From: Siphonodentalium dalli
Taxonomy: Eukaryota; Mollusca; Scaphopoda; Gadilida; Siphonodentaliidae
Direction: 5' to 3'
DNA length: 64,000 nucleotides
Assembly: GCA_032622095.1 (NCBI GenBank)
Contig: CP136068.1
Span: 118,653,509-118,717,508, forward strand
The first letter of the stretch is position 1, and each line of letters begins with the position of its first letter. This document shows positions 34,905 to 48,700 of the stretch, one piece after another. The position numbers were made by a program, and so were the translations under genes. Under the pieces are notes generated by a model that did no database searches, was not told the origin of the DNA, and saw nothing but the letters and a program-made list of their open reading frames with translations.

Positions 34905-35450
34905 TGTCACAATCACATCTGTCTAATAAGTTCAATAAAGTAATTCCTAAGAATGTGGGTTCCCATGGAATTCAGATGCAAACCATTATCCTTCCTGGCA
35001 AAAAATAACCGTCGGGATCACAGCCTGGCAAACGTAAAGGGCGAAACGAATGTCCTAATATTACGCCACCGCGCAAGCACAGCGATGTGATCCGTTTATA
35101 TCAGCATGGTAGACCCGGGTCTGTGTATCAGCATAATCACAGGGTCATGGTAAAATTGACGAAATAGTCATTTTAACTAATAGATTTAGGATAATTCCGA
35201 TTCGATTACCGAAAGCAGATCCAAAGTCATCTAATGAAAAAGAGAATACAATGTCATTGGTACCTATACATGAACCAAGATGCAGTCGATAAATCGAACA
35301 AAGGATGCTGACTCTTGGATGTAGGCTGAGATCTGATCGATAGCCTCTTAGACTTTCAATATGGGCAGCATATATGCGGGTCACATGTTTAACTATATAA
35401 TCTCCCAGAATCAAATCTTTTTTACAGTTTCCTGGAAGAGAAAATTACAC
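34905..35450 (-). pseudogene. SGNH/GDSL-hydrolase-like retroelement protein, decayed
   Basis: The minus strand reads KKDLILGDYIVKHVTRIYA, then HLGSCIGTNDIV, then MTISSILP and a stop (35145-35147). In another frame near 34925-35010 it reads FFARKDNGLHLNSMGTHIL, then RNYFIELIRQ. These are the ordered blocks of an SGNH hydrolase: nucleophile block G-D-S, the G-x-N-D block, and the D-x-x-H block. Such domains are common in ORF1-type proteins of retrotransposons and in mollusc repeat proteins. The copy is dead: the catalytic Ser codon is Tyr (GDY), a stop stands where Arg is usual after ILP, and a frameshift separates the last block. Confidence 0.75.
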
Positions 35451-37829
35451 ATTTAATAAACTGCCATACATATGTTTGGAAACCGAAAGTTTATCGCACA
35501 TAATTAAATCCGAACGTACTTTTGACATGAAGGCCCTGAAGTCACCCCCCTCTGTGGAAAGAGTGAGACGAAAATTTGTTTAGGTCCCGACCGGTCCTAG
35601 CCAATAATGATCGCAATTTATCAGTAAGATTCCTTTAAGTGACAGGAACCAGTTTTGTACTATAGCTTGTACAACTGCAGGCGAGTAAGACAAAGCAGTG
35701 ACCATCCGTAACATCTTGGAACAAGCGTCGACAGGACAACATTTGGAGCGCGGAATAGCTTTAATAGGTATACTAAGAATTCATTGTCCAAACTGGATTG
35801 TTTTTGACCATCGGATGGTAATCAAAAGGTAAGAATCAGTTACTATGATATATGAGCGTTTTACAATATTAATTGTATCTGAATATTTGCGGGAGGGAGG
35901 GACAAGATTTGATTCCCTGGACTTAAGGAAAAAGACAGCCAACAATATGGCCCAAAATGTAACATCCAATTTACAAGTCACTTGCAGAAGATCCCAAAAT
36001 TCTGTGAGAATATCGGGTGAAATGCTCTCTTTGGACAGTGTGAATTCAGTCGTGAAATGCATCTGATAAACGTTTAAGGTGAGTGGAGCTAAACATCACA
36101 TTGTAAATTATGAATGATGTGCAAAAATTTAACTCCTGGCAGATAACTTTTAATAGACGGCATCGACCTAAATGACCTGCTCAAAAATTGAGGGTAGTAA
36201 CCAAGAATATTAACCGAAGCTGGCAAATGTGTATCTCTGAAATAAAAACAGAACTGTAAATAAGTTAATAATTGTGTTTTTAAATTTTTCTTACTACCTG
36301 CTGCTCGACGATTCTGGTTAATATCTAAATCACATAAACTATGAATACCAAATTATATCATTTTGTTATTAAACATTTAACAAAATTAATTATTGGTGTC
36401 CGTCTAAAACCTTAAAATAAAATATTAATTGATATGAAATAAATGCATAGAAAATATAATATCAAATAAAATAGTATCTTGTAGGTGGCACTTGTTAAAA
36501 ACATTTTATTTTATACACTAGTATCTAAATAAAAAGTAAAACATGTTTGCCAAACTTTAACATGACCTTCACTGCTTGCATTTAGTAAAAAGACCTCTAA
36601 ATATTCTGATAATTTATATACAAGATAAGATTGTGTAGATGTTATACCAAGTTATTCCATATATACCAACTCATCCACTCGCCAGGTTCTGGTATGCCAT
36701 GAAGTTGAGATTTACGAGCTCAGGTAACAATGCTTTAAAATAGAAGGTCTTTAATTTCGGAAGTAATATTGTGTGACCACAAACCAACATCCCTCACAAT
36801 ACGTTAAACAAACAACTGATTTCTAAAAGACGTTTACATCCATTGTTGCCCGTGACAATACAATAAGTACTGGCAGCCAAATATGGCTCATCAGAACTGA
36901 CGATTTGCTTTATGTATTTTATATTCTTTGATGATAGGTTTATTCTTCAGCTAAATCTCTTGTTGTGTTCTCATTACCTCTAACATTGCAAAATAGTAGT
37001 GTATGGATTAGAGGGGCTACAGTGGTTGTAGTTTTTCTGGACATAACTGCACCGAAATTAGAAACTGTTATTCTCTTCCGTCGCTCTGCCTTCTACAAAT
37101 GTGACCCTGGCTGATCTCCAGTTGAACTGCATATGGAGTTTCGCATCTCTTGTCTTAAAATAATTTCTGAGTCCATAAACTCAGAACATTTAATATACAG
37201 TTCATCTGAAGTGAGGTCATCTGTCATCAGGCGCATAAAATGATTTAGCTTTCTTCGGAATGTTTATTTTTTATGTGATATTTTCCGTTTTAAACGACGC
37301 TTTCGAAATGCGTTTCCTGATGCTTCGTGTTGGCTAGTAATTTAGCAGCTCTGTTTACTAAGAGCCTGCATAAATGGACCTAACGTTTTTGTTATTTTTT
37401 CCCAATCCAAAGACCAACTAGAGGTCTGATTCCATGTAATCAGATATACTTCCATGGTATCACATTCCATGTGTGTGTTATGTGTATAGGTGTGTACCTC
37501 TTCGTGTGAATGCATAGTGGCGCTTCGTGATCTGATGGTGGATTTGAATTGACATTTCTAAATAAGATATATATTCCAAAGTTTCATGTCATGTGGTTCG
37601 ACCCAGCGTGGATGGTTAATGACAGTTTAATGCATTATGGTCCTGACCAAATGAGCCACCATTCACCCCAGCCAAGCATTCAGTTTTATTCGGTAGGGAT
37701 ACATTTTAAGGCTGATTACAACCTCTTCCCATGACGTTCAAATCCCGTTCAACGGTCACGAAATTTGGCGCATCTGATTATATTGTAATATACATGTAGA
37801 TCAAAAGTATATAAAGCATATCAGTGTAC
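35451..37829. other. no gene seen
   Basis: Two overlapping ORFs at 35781-36066 on opposite strands have no recognisable domain. They may be upstream parts of the decayed retroelement. The remainder is AT-rich and featureless by eye. Confidence 0.4.
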
Positions 37830-37979
37830 AATAACTCTGTTATTTCGCATTTTACGGATAATTCTTTCAGTTTCGGATTCAGAAACTTTTAGAAGTTTTA
37901 ATGGCGGAGGAAAGACCTCTTAGTTAATTAATATGCATTTCAGTGCGTCATCGTTACAGATTCGTTAGCGTCTCTGTAA

Positions 37980-38695
37980 TAGATTTAACTGTGATCGAGA
38001 GATGCCTCTACCACAATGGTAAACGCTAGCTGAGTGCTTACCCGTCCGCTCTAAAACTTGGAAGATTGCTTGAATGTTGTCCGTATATACTACCAAACAG
38101 ACACAGTGTTCAAAATATAAAACACTAGATTCGCGATTTTCCATTTTTTTCCTTTTACGAGTTTCGGTGTGGAATTTGGCAAAAGCCTCGACCTTCCCCT
38201 GGGCGTACGCGCGCTCTCAGTTGGCGGGTCACTTTCATATTAGAGCGGTGAAACTTTGGGGGCGTTCCTATGGTATATCGATTTACCTGATCGTGCAATA
38301 GTCTTTCTCTTTGATAAGCCCGTTTGAATTTGGCATCAAGAAGAGTGGGTTTGAATTTGAGTAATATATGTCACCAGTTAACAACGTTACGCGCTACCAG
38401 GAGTAAACTGTCCACTCTAAAATCGAACTAAAGTTGCGCGTGGATACTGCTAACCACGTTCAATCGTTAAAAAATGTTTATCTCAATGTTTGGTTTTTGG
38501 AGTAATTTTCCCCATTTCTTTTCGGTGGAATTTGTCAAGTCTGAACCCACCCGACGCAAGCTCTCCGTTGAGCAGTTTGCATTTATAGTAAAGCGGTCAA
38601 ATTTTGGAGGCGTACCTACAGTATACCGACGTACATGCTCCTGCATTAAACTCGCTCCTTTATTAGCCCGTTTGGATTTGGGCTAAAATAGGTTA
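37980..38695 (+). repeat. two diverged direct copies of a ~350 bp segment
   Basis: The copy from about 38045 ('ccgctctaaaacttggaag', 'gtgtggaatttggcaaaagc', 'gagcggtgaaactttggggg', 'cgttcctatggtatatcg') parallels the copy from about 38410 ('ccactctaaaatcgaac', 'cggtggaatttgtcaagtct', 'aaagcggtcaaattttggag', 'cgtacctacagtataccg'). Confidence 0.65.
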
Positions 38696-38699
38696 GTGA

Positions 38700-39630
38700 T
38701 AGACGACTTAACCATTTGAACCCTGGCTCCCCACAACGATCGACACCATGACCCTGGGCTCCCAGTGGTATTTTTTATATTGTGGCCAGTGTTTGGATGT
38801 ATGGTGTTGTATATGTTCAAGTGGTGTCACATTTCTTAAACGTTAGATGTATGTTCCCCATGGACAACTGATTATTTTACGACCCGGTTACATTGCCACG
38901 TGGTCACTCCCTGGTAACGGTTGCTAGGCATCTACCCGATATTGAAATTAAAATACAATTATAGCTTTTACGGTCGTAATTCATCCCAAGGAAATGGCGT
39001 TTTTGATGCAGTCAACACCCTATTGTGAAATTTGAGATATATCTGGCCAGAAATCTGATCCTAACTTGTACTTAAGGGTAGCAACGGTTGCTAAGCAAAT
39101 ACCCCAAATGATCGAATGACACCATTGCCCTGTGAATCCAATTGCATTATGCCCCAATTTAGACATTATTGGCATGCACATGCTGATGGTTATGTTCAAA
39201 TGGTGCTACAGGTCTGAAATTTTACAGGTTTGTTCCCATGGGCCACTGTATTTTTTTTAGAACGGTATACTTTGCCACACGATCACTCCCTGGTAACGGT
39301 TTCTAAGCAACTACCCGGAACTGAAAGTATAATGCAATTATAGATTATAGCGTCGTATAATTCCGCGCTAAAAAACGGCATTTTCTATGCAGTAAATACC
39401 CTATTGTGAAACTGGAGATACATCAGGTCAGAAGATTGAACCTACAAGTAGTTTGTATTTAACGGTATCAATGGTTGCTAAGCATATAGCCCAAGTGATC
39501 GAATGACACCACTTCCCTATGCATTCAATGGCATTACGTCCCGTTTTAGACATCGCCTATAGGGCACGGTGATGGTCATGTTCAAATGGTGCCACGAGTC
39601 TTAAACTTTACATAATTGCTCAATAATGCA
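38700..39630 (+). repeat. tandem repeat, ~382 bp unit, about 2.5 copies
   Basis: 'cactccctggtaacggttgc' at about 38905 recurs at about 39287. 'tgatcgaatgacaccattgc' at about 39108 recurs at about 39495. The unit is related (reverse-complemented) to the motifs at 250-650. Confidence 0.75.
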
Positions 39631-39654
39631 CGATTTGACCACGTGTTTGTAATG

Positions 39655-40365
39655 TGCACGCAGGGATGTGGCTAGAGGGGGTGTGGTGTCTCACCCCCCC
39701 CCCAACTTTGGTCAAAATTTTCAACAGTTGGAAATTTCATACCTGCCAAAACATTAGTTGGAATGGTCATCAGTTGGAAATTTTCCAACCTTAGGGGGGT
39801 GACAGGTTGGAAATTTCCAACTCTTGGAAAGCTTTTGTCCTGGTCCTCCCCCGTGGCTAGTCAAAACTGCTACTAAATTTAAGAAAACAATATTGTCATA
39901 CATTTGGTCAACATTGTCATTGGAATTGTCATCATTTGGAAATTTTCCAACCTAAGTGGGGGGGGTGTCAGGTTTGAAATTTCCAACTCTAAGAAGACTT
40001 GAGGCTAGGATTTTGCGATTTTCTTGTTCAGATTTCAAAATTTTCGAACACCGGGCCGAAGCATGGTCGGCCCGGTGTGTCACTGACCCTCCCCCGTGAC
40101 CAATACAAAACTGCTAATTAGTTTAACAAAACAATAGTTTAGTACATTCGGTCAAACTTGTGGACTGAAATGGTCATCAGTTGGAGAATTTTCCAACCTA
40201 AGAGGGAGTATGAGGTTTGAAATTTCCAACACTAGGGAAGCTTCAGTTGAGGCCAGTCTAGATGCTAGGATTTGCGATTTTCTTGTATAGTTTTCCAAAT
40301 TTTCTCACACCGGGCTGAACAAACATGGACGGACACAATGTCCTGGTCTCTTACCCGTAGCCGTG
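39655..40365 (+). repeat. dispersed 'ttggaaatttccaac' repeat, three tandem pieces
   Basis: Three successive units carry 'tcagttggaaattttccaac', 'aggtttgaaatttccaact', 'gctaggattttgcgattttc' and 'aaaactgctaatta' motifs. An inverted copy lies at 9480-9950. Confidence 0.75.
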
Positions 40366-40494
40366 TGCATTTGTCTGGAGTAGGCTACTAGATGTTAGGA
40401 TTTATGCAATTCTCAGGTTAAAGTATCTGAATGTTCTTATACCGGGCATATAGAACAACATAGTTTATGAATACATAGGATATTAGGCCTGAGG

Positions 40495-40690
40495 ACTGAT
40501 GTGCAAGGGGGTGCAAATGGAATTATGCAAAACTTGTGTTAGGTCTGTGATTCTGATTCAACGGGGGGGGGGGTGCAAATGGAATTATGCAAAAAGTTGT
40601 GTTTGGTGTCTGATTCTGATTCAAGGGGGGGGGGTGCAATTGGACAATTGGAATTTAAAGGTGGACACCCCCCCCCCCCAACGGAGACAC
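40495..40690 (+). repeat. short tandem repeat, ~75 bp unit with G-runs
   Basis: 'gggtgcaaatggaattatgc' occurs twice and a shorter third copy begins 'gggtgcaattgg'. Each unit is preceded by a poly-G run, and the segment closes in a poly-C run near 40668-40679. Confidence 0.85.
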
Positions 40691-41260
40691 TCTAGCCACA
40701 TCCCTGTGTGCACGCGCAAGTAGATCGGACTAGATGGTATAGTGACCATGCAACCCATTTCCACAGTACTACTCTGGTGCAATGTCAAAACGTGCAGCTG
40801 TATAACGCAAATGTATGTACTATGGAGATCCTTGATGTGATTGTATCATTTCACAAAAATCCATACATTTATCATTTTATCCTATGCGCATGCGCGAAAC
40901 AAATCGACTCAAATAAGAAACTGCGTGCGCCTTTCTCACATATGACAGAACACTGATTATGTATGCAATACTAATTTAAACCAAAAAGAGTGATCGAAAT
41001 GCTGTCTTTCTACAATCCTGCGAACCACGCAACAATGTAGAGCTTTACCCGAATCGCTTCAAATAATGTACGTTTGTTGAATTCTGCGCTGTGCACATGC
41101 GCATGTTTTTCTACCCCAACTAGTCGGCAACAAACTCATACACATGCACCCATGGCACTGCTGAAGTTCCTTGGGATCATTTACATAGATATAAGTGGAT
41201 ATACCAATGGTTATAACATGTATACACATGTTACATATAGGTTTAGGATGTCACTGAATG
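40691..41260. other. no gene seen
   Basis: Contains 'gcgcatgcgcg' and 'cacatgcgcatg' short palindromes but no recognised exon. Confidence 0.4.
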
Positions 41261-41261
41261 C

Positions 41262-41330
41262 TGCTGGCCGCTTTTGCGGCCAGTCGGGTGTATGAACGTT
41301 TTCTGGCTGGTCGCTTTTGCGGCCAGTCGG
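41262..41330. repeat. two tandem perfect or near-perfect hairpins
   Basis: 'ctggccgcttttgcggccag' at 41265-41284 is a perfect 8-bp stem with a TTTT loop. A second copy with one mismatch, 'ctggtcgcttttgcggccag', follows at 41307-41326, and both are followed by 'tcgggt'. Confidence 0.9.
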
Positions 41331-41335
41331 GTTCA

Positions 41336-44092
41336 AAGGATTAAATATACATGTTATATAGCGTTCCCCTAAAACGCGTTCCATCCTTCATCCCGAATAT
41401 TCCCAAGAACAACAACACCCATATAGGATAGCGCGTTGCATCGTCACACGGACCACAGACTGACAAAGAAAGAATGATGAATAATTAGATATCTCCAATT
41501 TCTAATAAAACTAAGCGGCACACTGAGTACCTTATCACATTCTGAACTTCGACAATGGTGCCATTGAATCTGTTATTGAAATTTTCAAGATTAACACATC
41601 TGTTTCGAGTATACTGTTCAGTCGATTATTTACATATCATAATATATCTATTGGTCACGCATGTCATAAATTTATAATGCTATATCATTGCAGTGAATCT
41701 TAAACAATTAGCCCACATAATGATAACATATATCCGCAACACTATATGATTACTAGCTTATATGCTGATTCCAATTTTAACAAGAACCATCTGGAGTTCA
41801 GTTCTAAGATATACAGAACACACGAGTTCCGTTGATGTATAGAATGATTTCACAGTCCCATCAGTCTGTTACATGTGAACACATGAATTCAGCGCCATAC
41901 ATTTCCAATTGAACACTTGTTCGGAGACGAATCCTCACCGATTGATGACAGCCAAGCTGTGATGCCTACACACTCCGGTAAAACCAAGCTTTTCGTCATA
42001 CGCCTGGAATGGAACATCGACAAAACCAGTACGCACAGTCACCAGTGATATTTCAACCAAATTTTCAAAACAATTTGTGTAAATTGGAATAACCATTCAC
42101 TAATTAATTTTTAGGAATCCGCAATTTTGAAAAGTTGACAACTCTATGTAATATATGGTATGTATATTTTAATGTTCACAATACAACCAATATTGTATGC
42201 ATTCCTGCATCAGTGAGAATGCGGAGCAAACCAACTGCAATATCGTTATGCAGCTCAATCAGACGTCATGTCGAACTCGGAACCAACATTGTATCGCAAT
42301 TTTCTCGTGATTTACACAATTTCACACATTCGGAACCATACTAAGAATTCGAATTATTTCGTGGACAAAACGATCTTACCACCCTCAGCGCAGTAGCTTA
42401 CAATAATATAACTGTGTGCTGTTACAAATATATATTAAGTGTAAAACCACAATTTAGCTCACAATTTCGGAATTTATATACATTTGTTTCATTGACCGAG
42501 CCATGGGCCTATGTGTATATGTATTATAATATATATACATCAGTTCCCAAACCCTTTGGGGCACATTGTCTAACAAAGAAGAATTATACTTATCTTCAAT
42601 CGTATAACTCATCGCCGATTCGCCACCATAATTCCTCAACCGGACGATTCCCTTTGAAGACATCAGCGTATGCCGCTATCTTGATGTACTGTATAACTTC
42701 CGAATTTCATACACAACAGCGCAAGGCGAACTGATAATGTCTCACTCAATCAAGCCGGTAAATAACGATCACGCAGTCGTCACACTAATCAGCTTAGCTC
42801 ACAGTGACCAACGTCCGTGTCTTATCACCAGCGTAACATGCCATTGTCCGTTCGATTTGGTTATTGAGTTAATGCATGAATATGTAAAGCGATAATATCT
42901 TGGTGGCTTCAATATATTGTTACTCCGTCAAGATGCACATTCAATATGGCTGCTCAACAAAATTTAGTCGGTCCACACCCTAAGACGGAATCAACGCAGA
43001 TGAACATAAACATCTCGTCAACGAGAAGCGCCACATTCGGCGATTCGTCTTTCACCGCTAGGGGAAAGTACTTTAACTCTAATTCCCTCCGGTCAAACGA
43101 CTTAAAGAAGAATATTTGTCACGAGTAAACCGATCCCTCTGAAAATTAGAAAATCGCACTCTAGATGCGCGTGAACGCTACCCATCAGATGCACTCGTCA
43201 AAAAAACAATTATCTCGATGTTTGAATTTTGCCCCTTACATTCGGGTCCAAATAACTCTACCGATTCGGAATATGCGATAAAAACATAATAGCGCTGGAC
43301 TTATACAAAAATAAAACCCCAATGGGCGGTAACTCCGCAGGGAAAGCGCGGGCACAAATTTTGACGCCCGTGGCCAGTAGGGCATAGCGAGATGTGCATT
43401 TGGTGCAAATTTGGATGACCCGCTTCTCGTAATTTCCGAGATAGTAAAATGACATTTTTTTTAGATAAAGTGAGTTATCCAGGAGGAAAGCGAGGACAAT
43501 ATTCGTTATACGACGATTAGTTTGAACTCGTTAGCCCCAACATACTTACACACCTTTAGTGTGCTACTCCACATACTTTCCGAGAACTAGTGGTTGCAAA
43601 ATTGTCCAGTATAATAATAATAGAGAAAAATAATCGTACAAGGGAGATAACTTCCTCAAAAAGCATTTGGCCGAAATCGCGATGCCTTCATTTTCAGTAG
43701 CCCTCAGATGCCTACATTCCTACGTTCCTACTGCAATTAGTTTCTGAGTATTTCCAATTAAACGGAAAACGGCCCCAATAGAAAAACAATATACGTCCCT
43801 GGTTACACCATGGAAGTATAATTAGAACCAATTTTTTTTTCTTAATGCGCCTCCAAAGCACATCGCATGACATGAACAACGATGACACCAATTAAATACT
43901 TTCCCTCCATAAAATTTCATTCGGATGACCATCCAGTTTTCTGGCGCTTTTGTGGTGATGTTTTTAATAAGCGAACTGGCCTTCGATAACAGTCTGCAAG
44001 AATGATATTACATATCATCAGCCAGCATATTCGGATCAATTTGTTGTAAAAGTGATGTTTTTGATAATACCTCATTCCTCCTGCGGCAGCGG
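41336..44092. other. no gene seen
   Basis: Several ORFs under 110 codons (e.g. 42414-42734) overlap ORFs on the other strand and show no domain. No RNA gene or clear repeat is recognised. Confidence 0.4.
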
Positions 44093-44199
44093 CTATTGGC
44101 CATCGGATGGCAAATATTGCTTCTACCGATACCCGCTATTTGCCATCCGATGGTATTTTAAAGAGAAAAAACATATGATATCATAAAAATACGGCCATA

Positions 44200-47100
44200 T
44201 AATGATGATTCATACCGCCTTCCTGGTAAATAGGCTCAGTTAACCCTCTATTGACCATCTCCAGATATCCCGGGGGATGGTATTAAGAAATCGCCCAATT
44301 TGGAAGGAAATTTCGTATAATTAGAATATTTATTGGCACAATCTGTCGCTATATGCGCACATAATCACGATTTATACCCGCCTTATCGAAAACTGGGCCC
44401 AGTTGACCCTTGGTTGACCACCTTCAGATAACCTGGGGGATGTATACAATTGTGAAGGAAATTTCGTGTAAGTAGAGTATTTAGAGGCGCAAGCTGTCGC
44501 TATATGCCCACATAATCACGATTCCTACCCGCCTTACCGAAACTGGGCCCAGTTGACCTTAGGTTACCACCTCCAGATATCCGGGGGTGGTATATAAGAA
44601 ATCGCCCCATTTTGAAGAACATTTCGTAAAATTGGAATATTTAGTGGCACAAGCTGTCACTATATGCCCACATGATCACGATTCCTACCAGCCTTACCGA
44701 AAACTGGGCCCGGTTGACCCTCGGTTGACCACCTCCAGATATCCTGGAGTATGGTATATAAGAAATCGCTCAATTTTGAAGGAAATTCGCATAATTAGAG
44801 TATTTAGTGGCACAAGCTGTCGCTATATGCCCACATAATCACGATTCATACCCGCCCAGTTGGCCCTCGGTTGACCAACTCCATATATCCTGGGGGTGGT
44901 ATATAAGAAATCGCCCAATTTTGAAGGAAATTTCGTATAATTAGTGTACATGTACGTAAAGAAAATAGCGAAAATTTTACCCAAAATAGTTAACAAACTC
45001 GTATAGTCAGAGTCCGGTGTTAGTTTATCTGTCAATGCTCGCCCATATGATCATCATTCCTATCCGTCTTCCAGATAACCAGGCCCTGCTGATCCTTTGT
45101 TGCCCACGTTCATAGGTCCTTGGGAGATGGTACGTAAATAAAATCGAAAAAAAATTACCCAAATAAGTAACAATCTTGTAAACACAGAGCCCGGAGTCTG
45201 TCAATGCTCGCCCATATAATCAGATAATCAGGCCTTGTTGACCCTTGGTTGCCAACTTTCTGAGGTCCTGGGGGAATGGTACGTAAAAATAGAGCAAATT
45301 TTACCCAAAATAATTAACAAACTCGTATATTCAGAGCCCGGAGTTAGTTTATTAGTCAATACTCGCTCATATAATCATCATTCTTATCCGAGTTCAAGAT
45401 AATCAGGCCTTGTTGACCCTTGGTTGCCCACGTTATGAGATCCTGGGGGGGGGGGGGTGGTACGTAAAAAATCGAGCAAAATTACGCAAATAATTTAATA
45501 AATCGTATACACAGACCCCGGTGTTAGTTTATCTGTCAATAATCGCCCATATAATCATCGTTCCTATCTGTCTTCCTGATAATCAGGCCCTGTTGATCCT
45601 TTGTTGCCACGTTCATAGATCCTTGGGGGATGGTACGTAAAAATCGAGCAAATTTTACTCAAAATAATTAACAATCTCGTATACATAAAGCCCGGTTTTA
45701 ATTTTTTTGTCAATCCTCGCCCACATAATCATCACTCCCATCCGTCTTCCAGATAATCAGGCCATGTTAACCGTTAGTTGCCCACGTACTGAGATCCTGG
45801 GCGTGGTACGTAAAAACTCGAGCAAATTTTACCCAAATAATTAACAAACTCGTATACACCGAGCCCAGAGTTAGTTTATTTGTCAACAATCGCTCATATA
45901 ATCATCATTCTTATCCGAGTTCAAGATAATCAGGCCTAGCTGATCCTTGGTTGCCCACGTTCTGAGATCCTGGGGGATTGTACGTGAAAGTCGAGCAAAT
46001 TTTACACAAATAATTAACAAACTCGTATACTCAGAGCCCGGGGTTAGTTTCCCTGTCAATACTCGTCCATATAATCATTATTCCTATCCGTCTTCCAAAT
46101 AATCAGGCTTTGTTGACCCTTGGTTGCCCACGTTCTCAGATCCTGGGGGATGGTACATACAAAATTAAGCAAATTTTACCTCAAATAATTAACAAACTCA
46201 TATACTTAGATGCCTGGTTTGTTTATGTGTCAATACTCGCCCATATAATCATCATTGCTACTTGCCTTCCAGATAATCAGGCCTTGTTGACCATTGCTTG
46301 CCCACGTTCTGAGATCCTGGGGGATGGTACGTAAAAAATCGAGCAAATGTTACCTAAATAATTAACAAACTCGTATACACACAGCCCGGGCTTAATTTAA
46401 CTGTCAATACTCGCTCATATAATCATCATTCATATCCGTCTTCCAGATAATCAGGCCTTGTTGACCCTTGGTTGCCAACTTTCTGAGATCCTGGGGGAAA
46501 GGTTGCTAAAAAATAGAGCAAATTTTACCCAATATAATTAACAAACTCGTATATTCAGAGCCCGGAGTTAGTTTATTAGTCAATACTCGCTCATATAATC
46601 ATCATTCTTATCCGAGTTCAAGATAATCAGACCTTGTTAACCCTTGGTTGCCCACGTTCTGAGATCCTGGGGGATGGTACATAAATAAATGAGCAAATTT
46701 ACCCAAATAACAAACTCGTATACACATAATTATATAGCCCGAGTTTAGTTTATTTGTCAATACTCGCTCATATAATCATCACCCCTAACCGACTTCAAGA
46801 TAATCAGACCTTGTTGACCCTTGGTTGCCCACGTTCTGAGATCCTGGGGGATGGTACATAAATAAATGAGCAAATTTACCCAAGTAACAAACTCGTATAC
46901 ACATAATTATATAGCCCGAGGTTAGTTTATTTGTCAATACTCGCTCATATAATCATCACCCCTAACCGACTTCAAGATAATCAGACCTTGTTGACCCTTG
47001 GTTGCCCACGTTCTGAGATCCTGGGGGATGTTACATAAATAAATGAGCAAATTTACCCAATAAAAAACTCGTATACACATATATAGCCCGAGGTTAGTTT

Positions 47101-47603
47101 ATTTGTCAATACTCGCTCATATAATCATCACCCCCTAACCGACTTCAAGCTAATCAGGCCTTGTTTATCCTTGGTTGCACACGTTCTGAAATCCTGGAGG
47201 TGGTATGTAAAACAATCGAGCAAATTTCACCTAAATAATTAACAAACTCGTATACACAGAGTCCGGGTTAGTTTATCTGTCAATACTCGCCCATATAATC
47301 ACCATTGCCATCCGTGTTCCAGATAACCAGGCCTTGTTGGGCCTTGGCTACACACGTTCTGAGATCCTGGGGGATGGTACGTAAAAATAGAGCGAATTTT
47401 ACCCAAATAATTAACAAATTCGTATACTCAGAGTCCGGGATTAGTGCATTTGTCAACAGTCGCTCATATAATCATCACCCCTGTCCGAGTTCAAGATAAT
47501 CAGGCCTTGTTGATCCTTGGTTGCACACGTTCTGAGATCCTGGGGGATGGTACACATCAAATCGAGCAAATTTACCCAAATAATTAACAAACTCGTTTAG
47601 TCA
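44200..47603 (+). repeat. left tandem array of foldback element 1
   Basis: About 20 units. The inner ones are 170-177 bp apart (landmark 'tataatcatca' at about 46590, 46765, 46940, 47117 and 47292). Confidence 0.85.
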
Positions 47604-48700
47604 GGATCTCAGAACGTGGGCAACCAACGGTCAACAAGGCCTGATTATCTGGAAGACGGATAGGAATGATGATTATATGGGCGAGTATTGACAGATAAAC
47701 TAACCACTGGCCCTGAGTATACGAGTTTGTTGATTATTTGGGTAAATTTTGCTCGATGTTTTACGTACCCCCCCCCCCCCCCAGGATCTCAGTACGTGGG
47801 CAACCAAGGGTCAACAAGGCCTGATTATCTTGAAGGCATGTAGTAATGATGATTATATGGGCGAGTATTGACAGATAGACTAACCCCGCCCTCTGAGTAT
47901 ACGAGTTTGTTAATTGTTTTATGTAAAATTTGCTCAATTTTTTACGAACCATCCCCCCAGGATCTCGCAACGAGGGCAACCAAGGGTCAACAAGACCTGA
48001 TTGTCTGGAAGGCAGGTAGGAATGATGATTATATGGGCGAGTATTGACAGATAAACTAACCCCAGCCTCTGAGTATACAAGTTTGTTAATTATGTTGGGT
48101 AAAATTCGCTCAATGTTTTACGTACCATCCCCAGGATCTCAGAACGTGGGCAACCAACGGTCAACAAGGCCTGATCATCTGGAAGACGGGTAGGAATGAT
48201 AATTATATGGGCGAGTAAACAGGGAAGCTAACCCCACGCTCTCAGTATACGAGTTTGTTAATTATGTAGGTAAAATTTGCTCGACTTTCACGTACCATCC
48301 CCCACAGGATCTCAGAACGTGGACAACCAATTGTTAAATAGGCCTGATTATCTGGACGACGACAGCTTGTGCAACTATATTCTCTAATTATACCAAATGT
48401 TCTTCAAATGTGGCTGATTTCTTATCTACCATCCCCAGGATATCTCGAGGAGGTCAACCGAGGGCCAACTGGGCCCTGTTTTCGGCAAGACGGGTAGAAG
48501 TCGTGATTGTGTGGGCATATAGCGACAGCTTGTGCCACTATACTCTAATTATACGAAATACCCTTCAAAATTGGGCGATTTCTTATATACCATACCCCCG
48601 GGGTGTCTGGAGGTGGTCAACAGAGGGTAAACTGGGCCTATTTACAGGAAGGTGGGTAGGAATCGTCATTATTTGGGCGTACTGCGGTGATAACATATCC
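47604..48700 (-). repeat. right (inverted) tandem array of foldback element 1
   Basis: About four inner units and two outer units in reverse orientation. The array switches strand abruptly at about 47603 ('ctcgtttagt|caggatctcagaacgtg'). It is far shorter than the left array, so the palindrome is asymmetric. Confidence 0.85.
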
